Below, piece by piece: positions 41,927 to 51,866 of a stretch of DNA of 64,000 nucleotides. Under the pieces are notes generated by a model. It saw only the letters and a program-made list of their open reading frames with translations. It did not search any database and was not told where the DNA came from. This DNA comes from Ruminococcaceae bacterium UBA5891 (GTDB lineage Bacteria; Bacillota; Clostridia; Oscillospirales; Acutalibacteraceae): positions 7,364 to 71,363 of the forward strand of contig DJET01000070.1 in the NCBI GenBank assembly GCA_002431945.1, written 5' to 3'. The position numbers and the translations under genes were made by a program. Within the stretch, counting starts at the first letter, position 1, and each line of letters opens with the position of its first letter.

Positions 41927-44900
41927 ATGGGGAATAAGATCAAACGCCTGTCGGCGGCATTGTGCGCAGCGCTTTTTTGCGTTCAGGCCGTGCTTATAAG
42001 CGGCGGAAATCTGCTTTTTTGCAGCGCCGACAATGCGGCGGTTACCGAGTGGCAGCTTTATTCCGGCGAAATGCCGCTTTTGCAAAGCAGCAGCGGCGGC
42101 TTAGTGCGGGAAATCAAAAACGCAGGTATAAGCATACCCGATTATTTGGAGCTTGAGGATCTGTCGCTTGAGGTTAAATTTGAAATTAAAGACGATAACG
42201 CCTTGAATTCCCTGCGGCAAGGCAGAGTTCAGCTTGCGCAGGACAAAACGGACAACGCGGTTCTTACATGGACGCTTGTGGGAAAAGAGCTGAGCTGCGG
42301 CGACAATACGCTTGATCTAAAGCTTTCCGACGTAAATTATGAATGTGTGAACAGCGAAAGAGGCTTTACGGTAAGAAAGCCTATAAACTATTTCCGTATT
42401 TTTTCAACCGTTGACGCACAGGGCGGAAGCGCCGTGCTTAAATCGGTAAAGCTTAAGGACAGCAGAACCTTAGGTCTTGAGTTCGGCAATGAAAAAACCG
42501 CCGATACCTACCTTCAACTAAGCAAAACGCTGTCGGAAATTCCGCAAACGATAGAGGCAAGCATAAAAAGCTCGGTTGAAATAACCGATAGCTGGCTGCT
42601 TCGCGCGGGCGGAGATAAGTCTAATGTTATAGGCGGAATATCCAAAGACAGCATAACGGCTGGAACAACCACGGACTCCGATACTCCGGGAGCCGGCAAG
42701 GGATACATTGAGTTTAAATCCAACGGCAATACCCTTACCGCATATAGCAGTAATTTAGGCATTGCCGCAGGCGATTACGGGATCGACAGGCTTGCGGTTG
42801 CCTTTTGGACCTACAGCGAAACCGAAGGCAAGCTTTTTGAAGGCGGTCAGCTCCGCCTTTCAAACAAGGCCGCGGGGGAGGACGGCAAGCCCAATCTTTC
42901 ATATTACGCAAACGCCGTTAACGTTCAGGCAGGCTGGAATTATATTGAACTGCCGTTAAGCAAATTTACGGCGTCGGGCGGCTTTAGCCTTGCGGACGGG
43001 ATAGATTCGTTCAGAATTCACGGCTGCAAAAACACCGACAATGTCCGCACGCAGCGAATCTGCGAAATAAGGCTTATTATATTAAGCGATACAGAGCGCC
43101 TTTTGCGCGCGGGCGATAACAGGACGAATTTGATCGGCACCTTAAAGGCAAGCGATATGTCTTACGGTATAACAAGCGCCGCCGACGCTCCGGGCGCGGG
43201 CTTAAGCTATACCGAGTTTACTTCAAACAACAAAACCGTTACTGCGTTTGTTAACGAGCTCGGAATAAATGTAAGCGAGTATGCCCTTACCGAGCTTTCG
43301 GTTGCTTTTTGGGCTTACAGCGAAACCGACGGCAAGCTTTTCGAAAACGGTCAGATCCGCCTTTCAAATAAAGCGTCGGGCGAGGACGGCAAGCCCAATC
43401 TTTCGTATTACGCAAGCGCCGTTAACGTGAAGGCGGGCTGGAACTATATAGAGCTGCCGTTAAGCTCCTTTACGGCGTCGGGCGGCTTTAACCTTGCAGA
43501 CGGGATAGATTCGTTCAGAATTAACGGCTGCAAAAATATGACCAACGTACGTATGCAAAGGCTTGGCGATTTTAAGCTGTTAATAAAAAAACAAACCGAA
43601 TGGAAGCTGCGCGACGGCGACAGCAAGGCTAACCTGTGCGGCGTTTTAAAGGCTGCGGATATTTCCGTGGGCACTGCCGCTTCGGATACTCCGTGCGCGG
43701 GAATGAAGTATATTGAGTTTACCTCGGCCGATAAAACGCTGACGGCATTTACCGATAATCTGAATATTTCGTTAAGCGGCTATGATATAAACGATCTTGC
43801 GCTTGATTTTTGGGCTTACAGCGAGACCGACGGCAAGCTTTTTGAAAACGGACGTCTCCGTCTTTCAAATACATCGCCCGGCGACGACAAAACGCCGTAT
43901 ACAGAGTACGGCGCCGCCGGAATATCGGTTAAGGCGGGCTGGAATCATATAGTTATACCGCTCAGTAAATTTACGGCGAAAAACGGTTTTGAGCTTTCCG
44001 CCGGTATAAATGTGTTCAGAATTCACGGCTGCAAAAATACAACCAACGTACGTATGCAAAGGCTCGGCGAGTTTAAAGTAGTCGATTTAAACGGTGCCGA
44101 ACAGAAAAATACCGTTACCGTTAACGAGAATGCAGATCCGTTAAGCCTTGCTTCGAATTATATGATATTCTCAAACACCAATAAGGGCGGAGACGGCGGC
44201 CGTTACGCTTTATTCGTAACCGAAAAGGGCTATCCCTCTCTTTTATACGGCAATAAGCAGTTTACCCTTATCAGAAACGTTTTTACGGGCGAATGGGTAG
44301 ATATAGCGGCAGTTCGTGATTCGGACGGATATATCAGCTTTTACATTAACGGCGAGTTTGCCGCAAAAAGCACGGTGAAGGCTGATAATACAGATAAGCC
44401 CGGAATAATCCACCGTATCGGCGCGGACGCTTCGGGCGGTCAGATAATGAAGGGCTGTATAGCCGATATAAGGATATGGAAAACCGCGCGTACCGCCAAA
44501 GAAATTAAAGACGGCATTATTCCCAAAACGGCGGGAACGGTTGAAAACGGTTTAAACAAGGATACCAATGGGCTTTCCGGCAGCTGGCCGCTGCTTGGGA
44601 ATATCGAATATGTTACAAAGCAGATGAACGATGTTTCTTCTGCCGGCAACTACGCTAAATTCAAAGGCTCGCGGGCGGACGACTGGCTTGATTACAGCAA
44701 GCCTGAGGGCTTAAAGGAAAACTATTGGTCGCTTATTTTTGTTCCGGATATGCGTACGGTTACAAAGAATGACAAGTATAATGAAGCCTGGCTTGCAATG
44801 TCTGATTGGATAACCGAAAACGCAGGAAAAGAAAACATAAAGCATATAATTGCGGGCGGCAGCTATTCTAAAAATACCGGAGAAGCGGGCTATAAAAGAG

Positions 44901-46000
44901 CGTTAAAGGGCTTTAAGCTGTTTAATAACGATATTTCTTGGAGCGCGCTTGCAGGCGAGCTTGATTATAAGGCGGGCACGGGTGTTCGCGATACGTCGCT
45001 TTATCAAAAATATTTCGGCAAAAGCGAAATAGACTCTACTGCGGCTTCGGCGTACTATTCGGGCAGCTTTGAGGACGCCGAAGGCGTTTCGGCAACCGAA
45101 AATTCATATTACAGATTTAATGTAAATCATATTAAATGGATGATCCTGCAGCTTGAAGCGTATCCCCGTCAGTCCGTTCTTGAATGGGCAAAGTCCGTTC
45201 TTTCTCAATACCCTGACGATAATGTTATACTTACCGTTTCGGAATACATAGGAGCGGACGGAAATTACTCGGTATCAAACCCCTCAGGCTACGGCGGCGG
45301 AGCTGGCACCGCAAATATTTGGGAAGCCCTTAAGGACTGCGGCAACATTAAAATGATACTTTGCAGCGGCGCCGGCAACGGCACGGGCGCTGTTGTCTTT
45401 AAAACCGAAAGCAATGTAAACGGCGGCAGTGTGCCGGTATTCTCGGTAAGCGCGGCTGATGCAGACGATAATTACTATACCTATAAGCCGCTCGGAATGC
45501 TCGGCATCATCCGCATAAGCGGCGACGGAAGAAAAGCGGCGCTTCAGTATTATTCTCCGTCTCTTAAAAAATCCTTCTCGCCCGAATACGGCGGAGTATC
45601 GGATTCAAACAAGCATACCGTTTCGCTTGACGTTAATTTGTGTTCGCATACCGCGGCGGACGGAACAAGCAGGCTTGTTAAGGTTAACGAAAACGCCGCA
45701 ACAAAAATCACAAACGGTTACACGGGCGATATGTATTGCCCCGAATGCGAGGCGATTATAAGCGTCGGCTCGTTTGTAAGGTCGGGCTCGGCTTCGGCTG
45801 ATAACGGAAGCGGTGAAAACGGCGGCACAGGCGGCGGGGACAAGAATACAAACGGTTCTTCGGCGGATAATACCCAACCCGACAATTCGCCTAAAACAGG
45901 CGACAGGGCAAACCCTGCCGTATGGCTTGCAGCTCTGCTTGTATCGGCATCGGCGGTTTACATTATCGGGCGAAGACGCACTAAAAACGGCAGGAGGTAA
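41927..46000 (+). CDS. Giant surface protein with repeats, LamG, inactive phosphoesterase-like domain and sorting signal
   Basis: About 1357 residues. A signal peptide (to about residue 35) leads into one beta module (about 43-180). Three near-identical modules follow at about 223-386, 391-550 and 558-722 (RAGD/RDGD start, GYDI.., AFW.YSET.GKLFE.G, GWNYIELPL). A LamG-type domain spans about 727-870. A calcineurin-like metallophosphoesterase fold follows (about 915-1230), recognisable from its framework (VPDMRTV, IAGGSYSK, LAGELDY) but lacking normal metal ligands. The C terminus has a SPKTG sorting motif (about 1322), a hydrophobic helix and RRRTKNGRR. A sortase would anchor it to the wall. 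It would bind or display on glycan. Start is ATG 41927. Confidence 0.8.
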   Translation: MGNKIKRLSAALCAALFCVQAVLISGGNLLFCSADNAAVTEWQLYSGEMPLLQSSSGGLVREIKNAGISIPDYLELEDLSLEVKFEIKDDNALNSLRQGRVQLAQDKTDNAVLTWTLVGKELSCGDNTLDLKLSDVNYECVNSERGFTVRKPINYFRIFSTVDAQGGSAVLKSVKLKDSRTLGLEFGNEKTADTYLQLSKTLSEIPQTIEASIKSSVEITDSWLLRAGGDKSNVIGGISKDSITAGTTTDSDTPGAGKGYIEFKSNGNTLTAYSSNLGIAAGDYGIDRLAVAFWTYSETEGKLFEGGQLRLSNKAAGEDGKPNLSYYANAVNVQAGWNYIELPLSKFTASGGFSLADGIDSFRIHGCKNTDNVRTQRICEIRLIILSDTERLLRAGDNRTNLIGTLKASDMSYGITSAADAPGAGLSYTEFTSNNKTVTAFVNELGINVSEYALTELSVAFWAYSETDGKLFENGQIRLSNKASGEDGKPNLSYYASAVNVKAGWNYIELPLSSFTASGGFNLADGIDSFRINGCKNMTNVRMQRLGDFKLLIKKQTEWKLRDGDSKANLCGVLKAADISVGTAASDTPCAGMKYIEFTSADKTLTAFTDNLNISLSGYDINDLALDFWAYSETDGKLFENGRLRLSNTSPGDDKTPYTEYGAAGISVKAGWNHIVIPLSKFTAKNGFELSAGINVFRIHGCKNTTNVRMQRLGEFKVVDLNGAEQKNTVTVNENADPLSLASNYMIFSNTNKGGDGGRYALFVTEKGYPSLLYGNKQFTLIRNVFTGEWVDIAAVRDSDGYISFYINGEFAAKSTVKADNTDKPGIIHRIGADASGGQIMKGCIADIRIWKTARTAKEIKDGIIPKTAGTVENGLNKDTNGLSGSWPLLGNIEYVTKQMNDVSSAGNYAKFKGSRADDWLDYSKPEGLKENYWSLIFVPDMRTVTKNDKYNEAWLAMSDWITENAGKENIKHIIAGGSYSKNTGEAGYKRALKGFKLFNNDISWSALAGELDYKAGTGVRDTSLYQKYFGKSEIDSTAASAYYSGSFEDAEGVSATENSYYRFNVNHIKWMILQLEAYPRQSVLEWAKSVLSQYPDDNVILTVSEYIGADGNYSVSNPSGYGGGAGTANIWEALKDCGNIKMILCSGAGNGTGAVVFKTESNVNGGSVPVFSVSAADADDNYYTYKPLGMLGIIRISGDGRKAALQYYSPSLKKSFSPEYGGVSDSNKHTVSLDVNLCSHTAADGTSRLVKVNENAATKITNGYTGDMYCPECEAIISVGSFVRSGSASADNGSGENGGTGGGDKNTNGSSADNTQPDNSPKTGDRANPAVWLAALLVSASAVYIIGRRRTKNGRR
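42592..44080 (+). repeat. Three tandem coding repeats of about 500 bases
   Basis: Units begin near 42592, 43096 and 43598. Stretches such as 42810-43050 and 43310-43540 are close to identical in DNA (for example CTTTACGGCGTCGGGCGG blocks), while the third is more diverged. This indicates recent duplication within the gene. Confidence 0.8.
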
Positions 46001-46005
46001 ACATT

Positions 46006-48729
46006 GTGGCAAGTAAGAAAAAGCTATCCAAAAAAGCAATTGCTTTAATTATAGGCGCTTCGGCTGCGGTAATACTTCTTGCCGCAGCGGCAATATACCT
46101 TGTGCTTCCGCGCGGCGGAAACGGCGGCAGTAATTCGACAAAGCCCGCCGAAAACCTTGTGGAATATGTTAAAAGAGCGGTATATACAATGCTTGAACCG
46201 GAGGATCTCGGCAATCCTAACAATGATGTAGGTCTTATGCTTATAGACTGCGACAACACCGAGCAGTTCAGCAAAACGACCAATATTATGCTTGTGCATA
46301 AAAAGGGAAAATACGTTCAGGGAAAGGGCTCCTTCGGAAGACAGTCCTCAAGCAGCGCAATAGGCACAGGCGTTTTTGACAAGCCGGTGGATATTTCAAA
46401 ATACAAAAACGGAAGTCTGCATATTTCCGTTTATATAGATAATCCCGAAAAAACAAAAAGGGCGTTATGGTTCGAGCTTTCAAGCTCCGGCACATACGAT
46501 AAGGAAGAAATATCGTGGGTTATTCCGAGATCCGTGCTTAAAAAGGGCTGGAACGAATTTTACCTGTCTGTTCCCGAATCGTATAAGGCGGGCGAAATAG
46601 ATTTTACAAAGGTGAATTTCTATCGCTTTTATGAAGATAATCCGGGATACGGAGTTACCATATATTATGATAATATCTATCTTACCGACAAAAAAGGAAC
46701 GGTTTATGTTCCGGACCTGCCTACGGTAGAGCCCGACGAATTCGAGGAAAGCGGCTCTCCCTACGGTAAAATGATAATGAGCTGTAATACCGTAAACATT
46801 TTAAGCGGTATACGCAACGCAAAGGTAACCACGCAACCCGAATATGTAACCGAGGGCACAGGAGCGTTTATGCTGGTGCCGGAGGTAGGCGCAAGCGCTT
46901 TTGTTTTCAAAAGCCCCACCGATCTTTCGGCATATAAGGACGGTAACCTGCATTTGTCACTTTATGTTAACGATACGTCGTATTTAACAAACAAGGTGAC
47001 TCTTGAGCTTACAAGCTCAGGCAAAAACGACGTTGACGAATTTACATTCATAATCGACGCTTCCTCTCTTTCAAACGGCTGGAACCACATTTGGATCCCG
47101 ATCGGATCTGCTTCGGTTGAAGGAAATGCCGATCTTTCAAGGATCAATTTCCTGCGTATATTCACAACCAAGCCGAAAAGCGGTCTTACAATGGTGCTTG
47201 ACGACGTGTACGCAACCATGGAAAGCGAAAGCGACGAATTTTCGGAAACATCGATTGCAGACGGTAAAATGATAGCAAGCTGCAATACCGTTAATATTTT
47301 TAAATCGCTTAAAAACGCAAAGGTAACCACTCAAAAGGGCGAGTTTGTTGAGGGTACGGGCGCTTTCAGGTCCACCTCAAAGGCAAGCACGCTGCTTGAG
47401 GGAGTTTTTAAAACTCCGATCGATATATCGGCTTATACCGAAGGGTATATACACTATTCCTTCTATATCGATAAGCCGGAGCTTTGCGGAAATCTTATTG
47501 TAATGGAGCTTACAAGCTCAGGAAAATGCGACGCGGACGAATATACCTTTACCGTAAAGACCGATACCCTTAAGAGCGGCTGGAACGAGGTTTACATTCC
47601 GTTTAAAAAGAACATTAAAAAGGGTAATCCGGATATTACGGCTATTAACTATGTTCGTATCTATCATACAAATTTCGATAAGAAGGAAATAAATATCAAG
47701 GCGATAATAGACGGCATATCGGCAGTGAACAAGCAGAGCGATATTTATACCGAGACGGAAGCCGTAAACGGTAAAATGATAGCAAGCTGCAACACCATAA
47801 ATGTTTTCAAAACATTGGAAAACGTTGCTGTTACGGTTGTTCCCCGTGAGTTTGCAGAGGGGAGCGGAGCCTTAAAGACCGTTGATTACAAGGGAAGCAT
47901 AATGTTCGGTATTCTTAACGAGCCCGTAGATATTTCGGCTTACACCGACGGGTATGTGCACCTTTCGTTTTATGTGAACGATACCTCGCTGCTTACCAAT
48001 AATATTGCGGTTGAGGTTTCAAGCAGTACAGAGATCGATAAGGAAGAATACCAGTGGAGCATAAGTCCTAAGGATATAACAAACGGCTGGAATGAGTTTA
48101 GCTTTAAAATTTCGGACGCTTTAATTGTTGATAAGGCACCGAACGCAAAAGCGATCAAACGTATAAGAATTTACTCTGCAGGCCGCAAAGAGGGCATTGT
48201 TACCATTGTAGATAACATTTACGCCGCACTGAGCAATATTCCGGCAAACGCCTGTGAATGCGGCAAGCCCGTATATCCGGGTGATATTGCTCTCGGAAAC
48301 TGTATGTGCAATTTCCTAAAGCCGTTTAATATGAAGCTCACCTCAAACCGTATTGAAGGCGACAAGGCGCTTCAGGTTAAAAACCCGCTTGCGGATATGC
48401 ACAGCGTTTTGAAAAATCCCGTTGATATTTCAAGCTTCGGCGGCGGGCGGATACACCTGCGTATTTATGTTGACAGCGTAAGTAAGCTTAAAAACAACAT
48501 AAGCTTTGAGATATCAAGCTCAGGTACGTACGATAAGGACGAATACGGCTGGGAAATAAAGAAGAGCACATTAAAATCCGGCTGGAATGAGATCTATTTG
48601 CCGTTTGATAAGGCGGCTGTAACCGGAAATCCGAATTTGAAGGCTGTAAATTTCTTCAGAATCAGCTCTCCGCAGGCAAACCAAAGCCTTGTTCTTATTT
48701 TAGACGACGTATACGCAACGGGAAAGTAA
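46006..48729 (+). CDS. Membrane-anchored protein with five jelly-roll-like modules
   Basis: This 907-residue protein starts at GTG with AGGAGG 9 bases upstream. An N-terminal membrane anchor (about 10-35) leads to five modules of about 165 residues, starting near 77, 253, 420, 588 and 762. Modules 2-4 open with GKMI(A/M)SCNT(V/I)N. All carry DIS.Y..G..H.S.Y(I/V), (E/V)(L/V)SSSG or TSSG, GW-N-E/H, and a closing (I/L/V)D(D/N)(I/V)Y(A/L). A short cysteine cluster ACECGKPVYPGDIALGNCMC lies before module 5. The fold resembles carbohydrate-binding sandwiches. It would stand out from the membrane as a rod. It lies 5 bases after the wall-anchored protein. Function is inferred only from context. Confidence 0.78.
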   Translation: MASKKKLSKKAIALIIGASAAVILLAAAAIYLVLPRGGNGGSNSTKPAENLVEYVKRAVYTMLEPEDLGNPNNDVGLMLIDCDNTEQFSKTTNIMLVHKKGKYVQGKGSFGRQSSSSAIGTGVFDKPVDISKYKNGSLHISVYIDNPEKTKRALWFELSSSGTYDKEEISWVIPRSVLKKGWNEFYLSVPESYKAGEIDFTKVNFYRFYEDNPGYGVTIYYDNIYLTDKKGTVYVPDLPTVEPDEFEESGSPYGKMIMSCNTVNILSGIRNAKVTTQPEYVTEGTGAFMLVPEVGASAFVFKSPTDLSAYKDGNLHLSLYVNDTSYLTNKVTLELTSSGKNDVDEFTFIIDASSLSNGWNHIWIPIGSASVEGNADLSRINFLRIFTTKPKSGLTMVLDDVYATMESESDEFSETSIADGKMIASCNTVNIFKSLKNAKVTTQKGEFVEGTGAFRSTSKASTLLEGVFKTPIDISAYTEGYIHYSFYIDKPELCGNLIVMELTSSGKCDADEYTFTVKTDTLKSGWNEVYIPFKKNIKKGNPDITAINYVRIYHTNFDKKEINIKAIIDGISAVNKQSDIYTETEAVNGKMIASCNTINVFKTLENVAVTVVPREFAEGSGALKTVDYKGSIMFGILNEPVDISAYTDGYVHLSFYVNDTSLLTNNIAVEVSSSTEIDKEEYQWSISPKDITNGWNEFSFKISDALIVDKAPNAKAIKRIRIYSAGRKEGIVTIVDNIYAALSNIPANACECGKPVYPGDIALGNCMCNFLKPFNMKLTSNRIEGDKALQVKNPLADMHSVLKNPVDISSFGGGRIHLRIYVDSVSKLKNNISFEISSSGTYDKDEYGWEIKKSTLKSGWNEIYLPFDKAAVTGNPNLKAVNFFRISSPQANQSLVLILDDVYATGK

Positions 48730-48736
48730 AATAATT

Positions 48737-48764
48737 CTGCCTGCGCCGCAAACGGCGCAGGCAG
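48737..48764 (+). terminator. Strong hairpin after the five-module gene
   Basis: CTGCCTGCGCCG, a CAAA loop, then CGGCGCAGGCAG form a perfect 12-base-pair stem. A T-run is absent (ATAAAAG follows), so it may be a rho-independent-like or mRNA 3'-protecting element. A CTGTTATAACAG palindrome lies at 48772-48783. Confidence 0.6.
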
Positions 48765-48859
48765 ATAAAAGCTGTTATAACAGAATTTCAGCTATTGCAA
48801 AAATAATGAGACCGACCTTATTGAACGGTAATAAAAGTGCTTAATACGGAGAGGAATTT

Positions 48860-51307
48860 ATGAAAAAAGGGCGTTTTAAATGGGAAACACGCGGCAAAGC
48901 CTTAGCGGAAAATATCGTTGCGGGCGCTGATTACCGTTTTACGGTTCTCACCCCGAAAATGATAAGAATGGAATACGCCGAGGACGGCATATTTGAAGAC
49001 AGAGCTTCACAAAAATTCTTTTACAGGGATTTTTCGGCGAACGACTTTTCTTCGGTAAAAGAAAACGGCGTTTTAAAAATCGAAACCTCGGATATTTTAC
49101 TTGAATATACCGAGGGAAAACGGTTTTGCAGAGAAAATCTAAGCGTTGCTCTTAAGAATTTTCCCGCAAGCGTCTGGCGCTTCGGCGAAAATGCCGATCA
49201 GCTTAAGGGTACGGCGCAAACGCTTGATTTGGCAAACGGCGAGATCCCGCTGCAGGACGGGGTTTGTTCCCGCAACGGCTATACCGTAATAGACGACAGC
49301 GACAGCCTTGTGCTTACCGACGACGGGTGGTTTGACATACGCGAAGAGGGAAAGCAGGATATATACTTTTTCGGATACGGGCACGGCTATCTTGAATGCG
49401 TTAAGGATTATTACCGCCTGACAGGCGCACCGCCGCTTTTGCCGGATTATGCCTTGGGAAATTGGTGGAGCAGATATTACAATTATACGCAGGAGGAATA
49501 CTGCGCTCTTATTGAACGCTTTGAAAGGGAAAATATTCCGTTTTCGGTTGCCGTGGTAGATATGGGCTGGCACACGCAGCCTAAGGATATTCCCGAAAAC
49601 CGTATTGACGATCCGAGAAATAACCCCGGTTGGACGGGATATACATGGAACAAGGAGCTTTTCCCCGATTATAAAGCGTTTTTAAAATTCCTTAAAGTGC
49701 ATAATCTTAAAACAACCCTTAATTTGCACCCTGCGCAGGGAGTGGGCTGCCACGAGGTTATGTATGAAAAAATGGCAAGGGCATGCGGCATAAACCCCGA
49801 AAGCCGTAAGCTTGTTAAATTCGATTGCCTTAATCCCGAATTTATGGAGCATTATTTTGATATAATACATCATCCGTATGAAGAGGACGGGGTTGATTTT
49901 TGGTGGCTTGACTGGCAGCAGGGCAGCGACTACTGGTGGGTGCATGACGAAACACACCCTGCAAGTCCGCTTGAAAAAATGAATCCTTTATGGCTGCTTA
50001 ACCATTTGCATATTCTTGATATCAGCCGCAACGGGAAAAGGCCTATGTTCTTTTCAAGGTACAGCGGCTTAGGCTCGCACAGGTATCCGGTAGGATTTTC
50101 GGGCGACACGGTGGTCACTTGGGAATCGCTGGATTTTCAGCCGTATTTTACGGCAAATGCGTCAAACGCCGGCTACAGCTGGTGGAGCCACGATATAGGC
50201 GGTCACCGGGAGGGCTACCGCGACGATGAAATGGTTGTTCGCTGGATGCAGCTCGGAGTATTGTCGCCGATAAACAGGCTGCATTCCGCAATCAATCTTT
50301 TTACCGGCAAGGAGCCGTGGAATCTGCACCCCTACCTTGCGGAAATTGCGAAAAAATGGCTCAGATTCAGATATAAGCTTTTCCCGTATATTTATACTAT
50401 GAATTACAGAAATCATGCCGAGCTTACGCCGATGATTCTGCCTATGTACTATTCTCATCCCGAAAAGGACGCGGCATATTCGTGCCCCAATCAATATTGG
50501 TTCGGAAGCGAATTCTTTGTAAGCCCGATAACCGAAAAGGCAAACCGCACAACCTTCCTTGCAAAATCGCGGGTATGGTTCCCGAAGGGGAAATGGATAG
50601 ACGCGTTTAACGGCTTTGTATACAGCGGCGACAGGGAAACGGACGTTTACCGCACCGTTGAACAGTATCCTATATTTGCCAAGGCGGGAGCTATCGTACC
50701 TATGGAAAGGTTCGAGGGCGGAAACAGTCTCGGCAGAAAAACGGATATGGAGCTGTATGTTTTTGCAGGCGCCGACAATACCTTTACAATGTATGAGGAC
50801 GAGGGCGAGTACAGCAGATTTGAAAACGGCGTATGGGCTAAAACAAATATCGAATTAAAGTGGGGAGACGCCGCCGAAATTAAGATATGCGCGGCCGAGG
50901 GCGACAGGTCGCTCCTGCCCGAAAAGCGTAATTGGACCGTTAAATTAAGAGGCTTTAAAAGACCGCAATGTGTAAAAATATCTACAAACGGAATTGAAAG
51001 CGAAGCCGAGTTCGGGTATGATGAGGAGCACGCAACCGTAACGGTTGCCGTAAACGGTATCGGTACGGACAGCGACGTTAAGATCATATGTATAGGAAAT
51101 AACGGACTGCTTTATGACAATTCCTTTACAAGGCAGCGTATTTTTAACATAATCCTTCATTCGCAAATAGGTTATCCCACAAAAATGAAGATATGGGAAT
51201 ATCTTAAAAGACCGGTGCATAACAGACTGTTTATGACGTGCACCGAACCCGAACAGCAGGTTCTGCTGCGCGCTGTCGAGGAAATGCTTGGTTTGGAAGA
51301 AAAATAA
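48860..51307 (+). CDS. GH31 alpha-glycosidase
   Basis: This 815-residue family 31 retaining alpha-glucosidase/xylosidase-type enzyme has no signal peptide and is probably cytosolic. The nucleophile Asp351 lies in WWLDWQQG. The acid/base Asp416 lies in FSGDTVVTWES. The substrate contact blocks YALGNWWSRYYNYTQEEY near 195, HDIGGHREG near 445 and LSPINRLHS near 470 are typical. The C-terminal extension after residue 720 is not standard. The GAGAGG-type site lies just upstream of the ATG. Substrate specificity cannot be read off; alpha-glucoside or alpha-xyloside, or glucose caps on N-glycans, are possible. Confidence 0.92.
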   Translation: MKKGRFKWETRGKALAENIVAGADYRFTVLTPKMIRMEYAEDGIFEDRASQKFFYRDFSANDFSSVKENGVLKIETSDILLEYTEGKRFCRENLSVALKNFPASVWRFGENADQLKGTAQTLDLANGEIPLQDGVCSRNGYTVIDDSDSLVLTDDGWFDIREEGKQDIYFFGYGHGYLECVKDYYRLTGAPPLLPDYALGNWWSRYYNYTQEEYCALIERFERENIPFSVAVVDMGWHTQPKDIPENRIDDPRNNPGWTGYTWNKELFPDYKAFLKFLKVHNLKTTLNLHPAQGVGCHEVMYEKMARACGINPESRKLVKFDCLNPEFMEHYFDIIHHPYEEDGVDFWWLDWQQGSDYWWVHDETHPASPLEKMNPLWLLNHLHILDISRNGKRPMFFSRYSGLGSHRYPVGFSGDTVVTWESLDFQPYFTANASNAGYSWWSHDIGGHREGYRDDEMVVRWMQLGVLSPINRLHSAINLFTGKEPWNLHPYLAEIAKKWLRFRYKLFPYIYTMNYRNHAELTPMILPMYYSHPEKDAAYSCPNQYWFGSEFFVSPITEKANRTTFLAKSRVWFPKGKWIDAFNGFVYSGDRETDVYRTVEQYPIFAKAGAIVPMERFEGGNSLGRKTDMELYVFAGADNTFTMYEDEGEYSRFENGVWAKTNIELKWGDAAEIKICAAEGDRSLLPEKRNWTVKLRGFKRPQCVKISTNGIESEAEFGYDEEHATVTVAVNGIGTDSDVKIICIGNNGLLYDNSFTRQRIFNIILHSQIGYPTKMKIWEYLKRPVHNRLFMTCTEPEQQVLLRAVEEMLGLEEK

Positions 51308-51409
51308 TTCTCTGTCAGAGAAAAACACTGTAAGAAAAGGTGCAGGAGCATTGTCTAGCGTATGCATAAAAGAAATTATTTCCTTATTAACAGAAAGGTT
51401 GAAAAATCG

Positions 51410-51844
51410 ATGAGCAAGAAAAAACTTATGCTTATAATTCTCTCTTTAATTGCGGTTGCCGCAGTTACCTCGGCGTGTAAGCAGACAAAGCAAGCCGGCG
51501 GTGACGAAATAAGCGAAAGCAGCAGTATTTCCTCAAGCGAAAACGAAGCTTCGCAAGAAAGCAGCGGCAATACCTCGCAGAAAAACAGCTCTGAAAAAAC
51601 CGATAATAAAACTGCGCCCGATAATAAAAGCACGGCAGGCAGTAATGCCGCAGCAGATAATAAAGGCGCAGCAGATAATAAAGATAAAACCGACAGCAGC
51701 GGCATGGCCGATAGCAAAACAGCCTCCGATGACAGCAGCTCAACCGATAATAAGGATCAGAATTCCGGAAATAAAGAGTCGCAGCCGTCAAGTGGTATGA
51801 GCGTTGCAAGCGATACGGCTACGGGCTTCGGTCCCTTATTCTGA
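51410..51844 (+). CDS. Low-complexity Ser/Asp/Lys-rich lipoprotein
   Basis: About 144 residues. The ATG at 51410 begins a lipoprotein signal (hydrophobic core then SAC lipobox), while the earlier in-frame ATG at 51362 gives a poor signal. The mature part is almost entirely Ser, Asp, Lys, Asn, Gly and Ala in near-repeats (DNKSTAG, DNKGAADNK, DSSSTDN). It likely acts as a flexible surface stalk; no domain is recognised. It is the last gene of the plus-strand locus. Confidence 0.7.
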   Translation: MSKKKLMLIILSLIAVAAVTSACKQTKQAGGDEISESSSISSSENEASQESSGNTSQKNSSEKTDNKTAPDNKSTAGSNAAADNKGAADNKDKTDSSGMADSKTASDDSSSTDNKDQNSGNKESQPSSGMSVASDTATGFGPLF

Positions 51845-51866
51845 TTTAACCGTAAGCTTTGAACGG

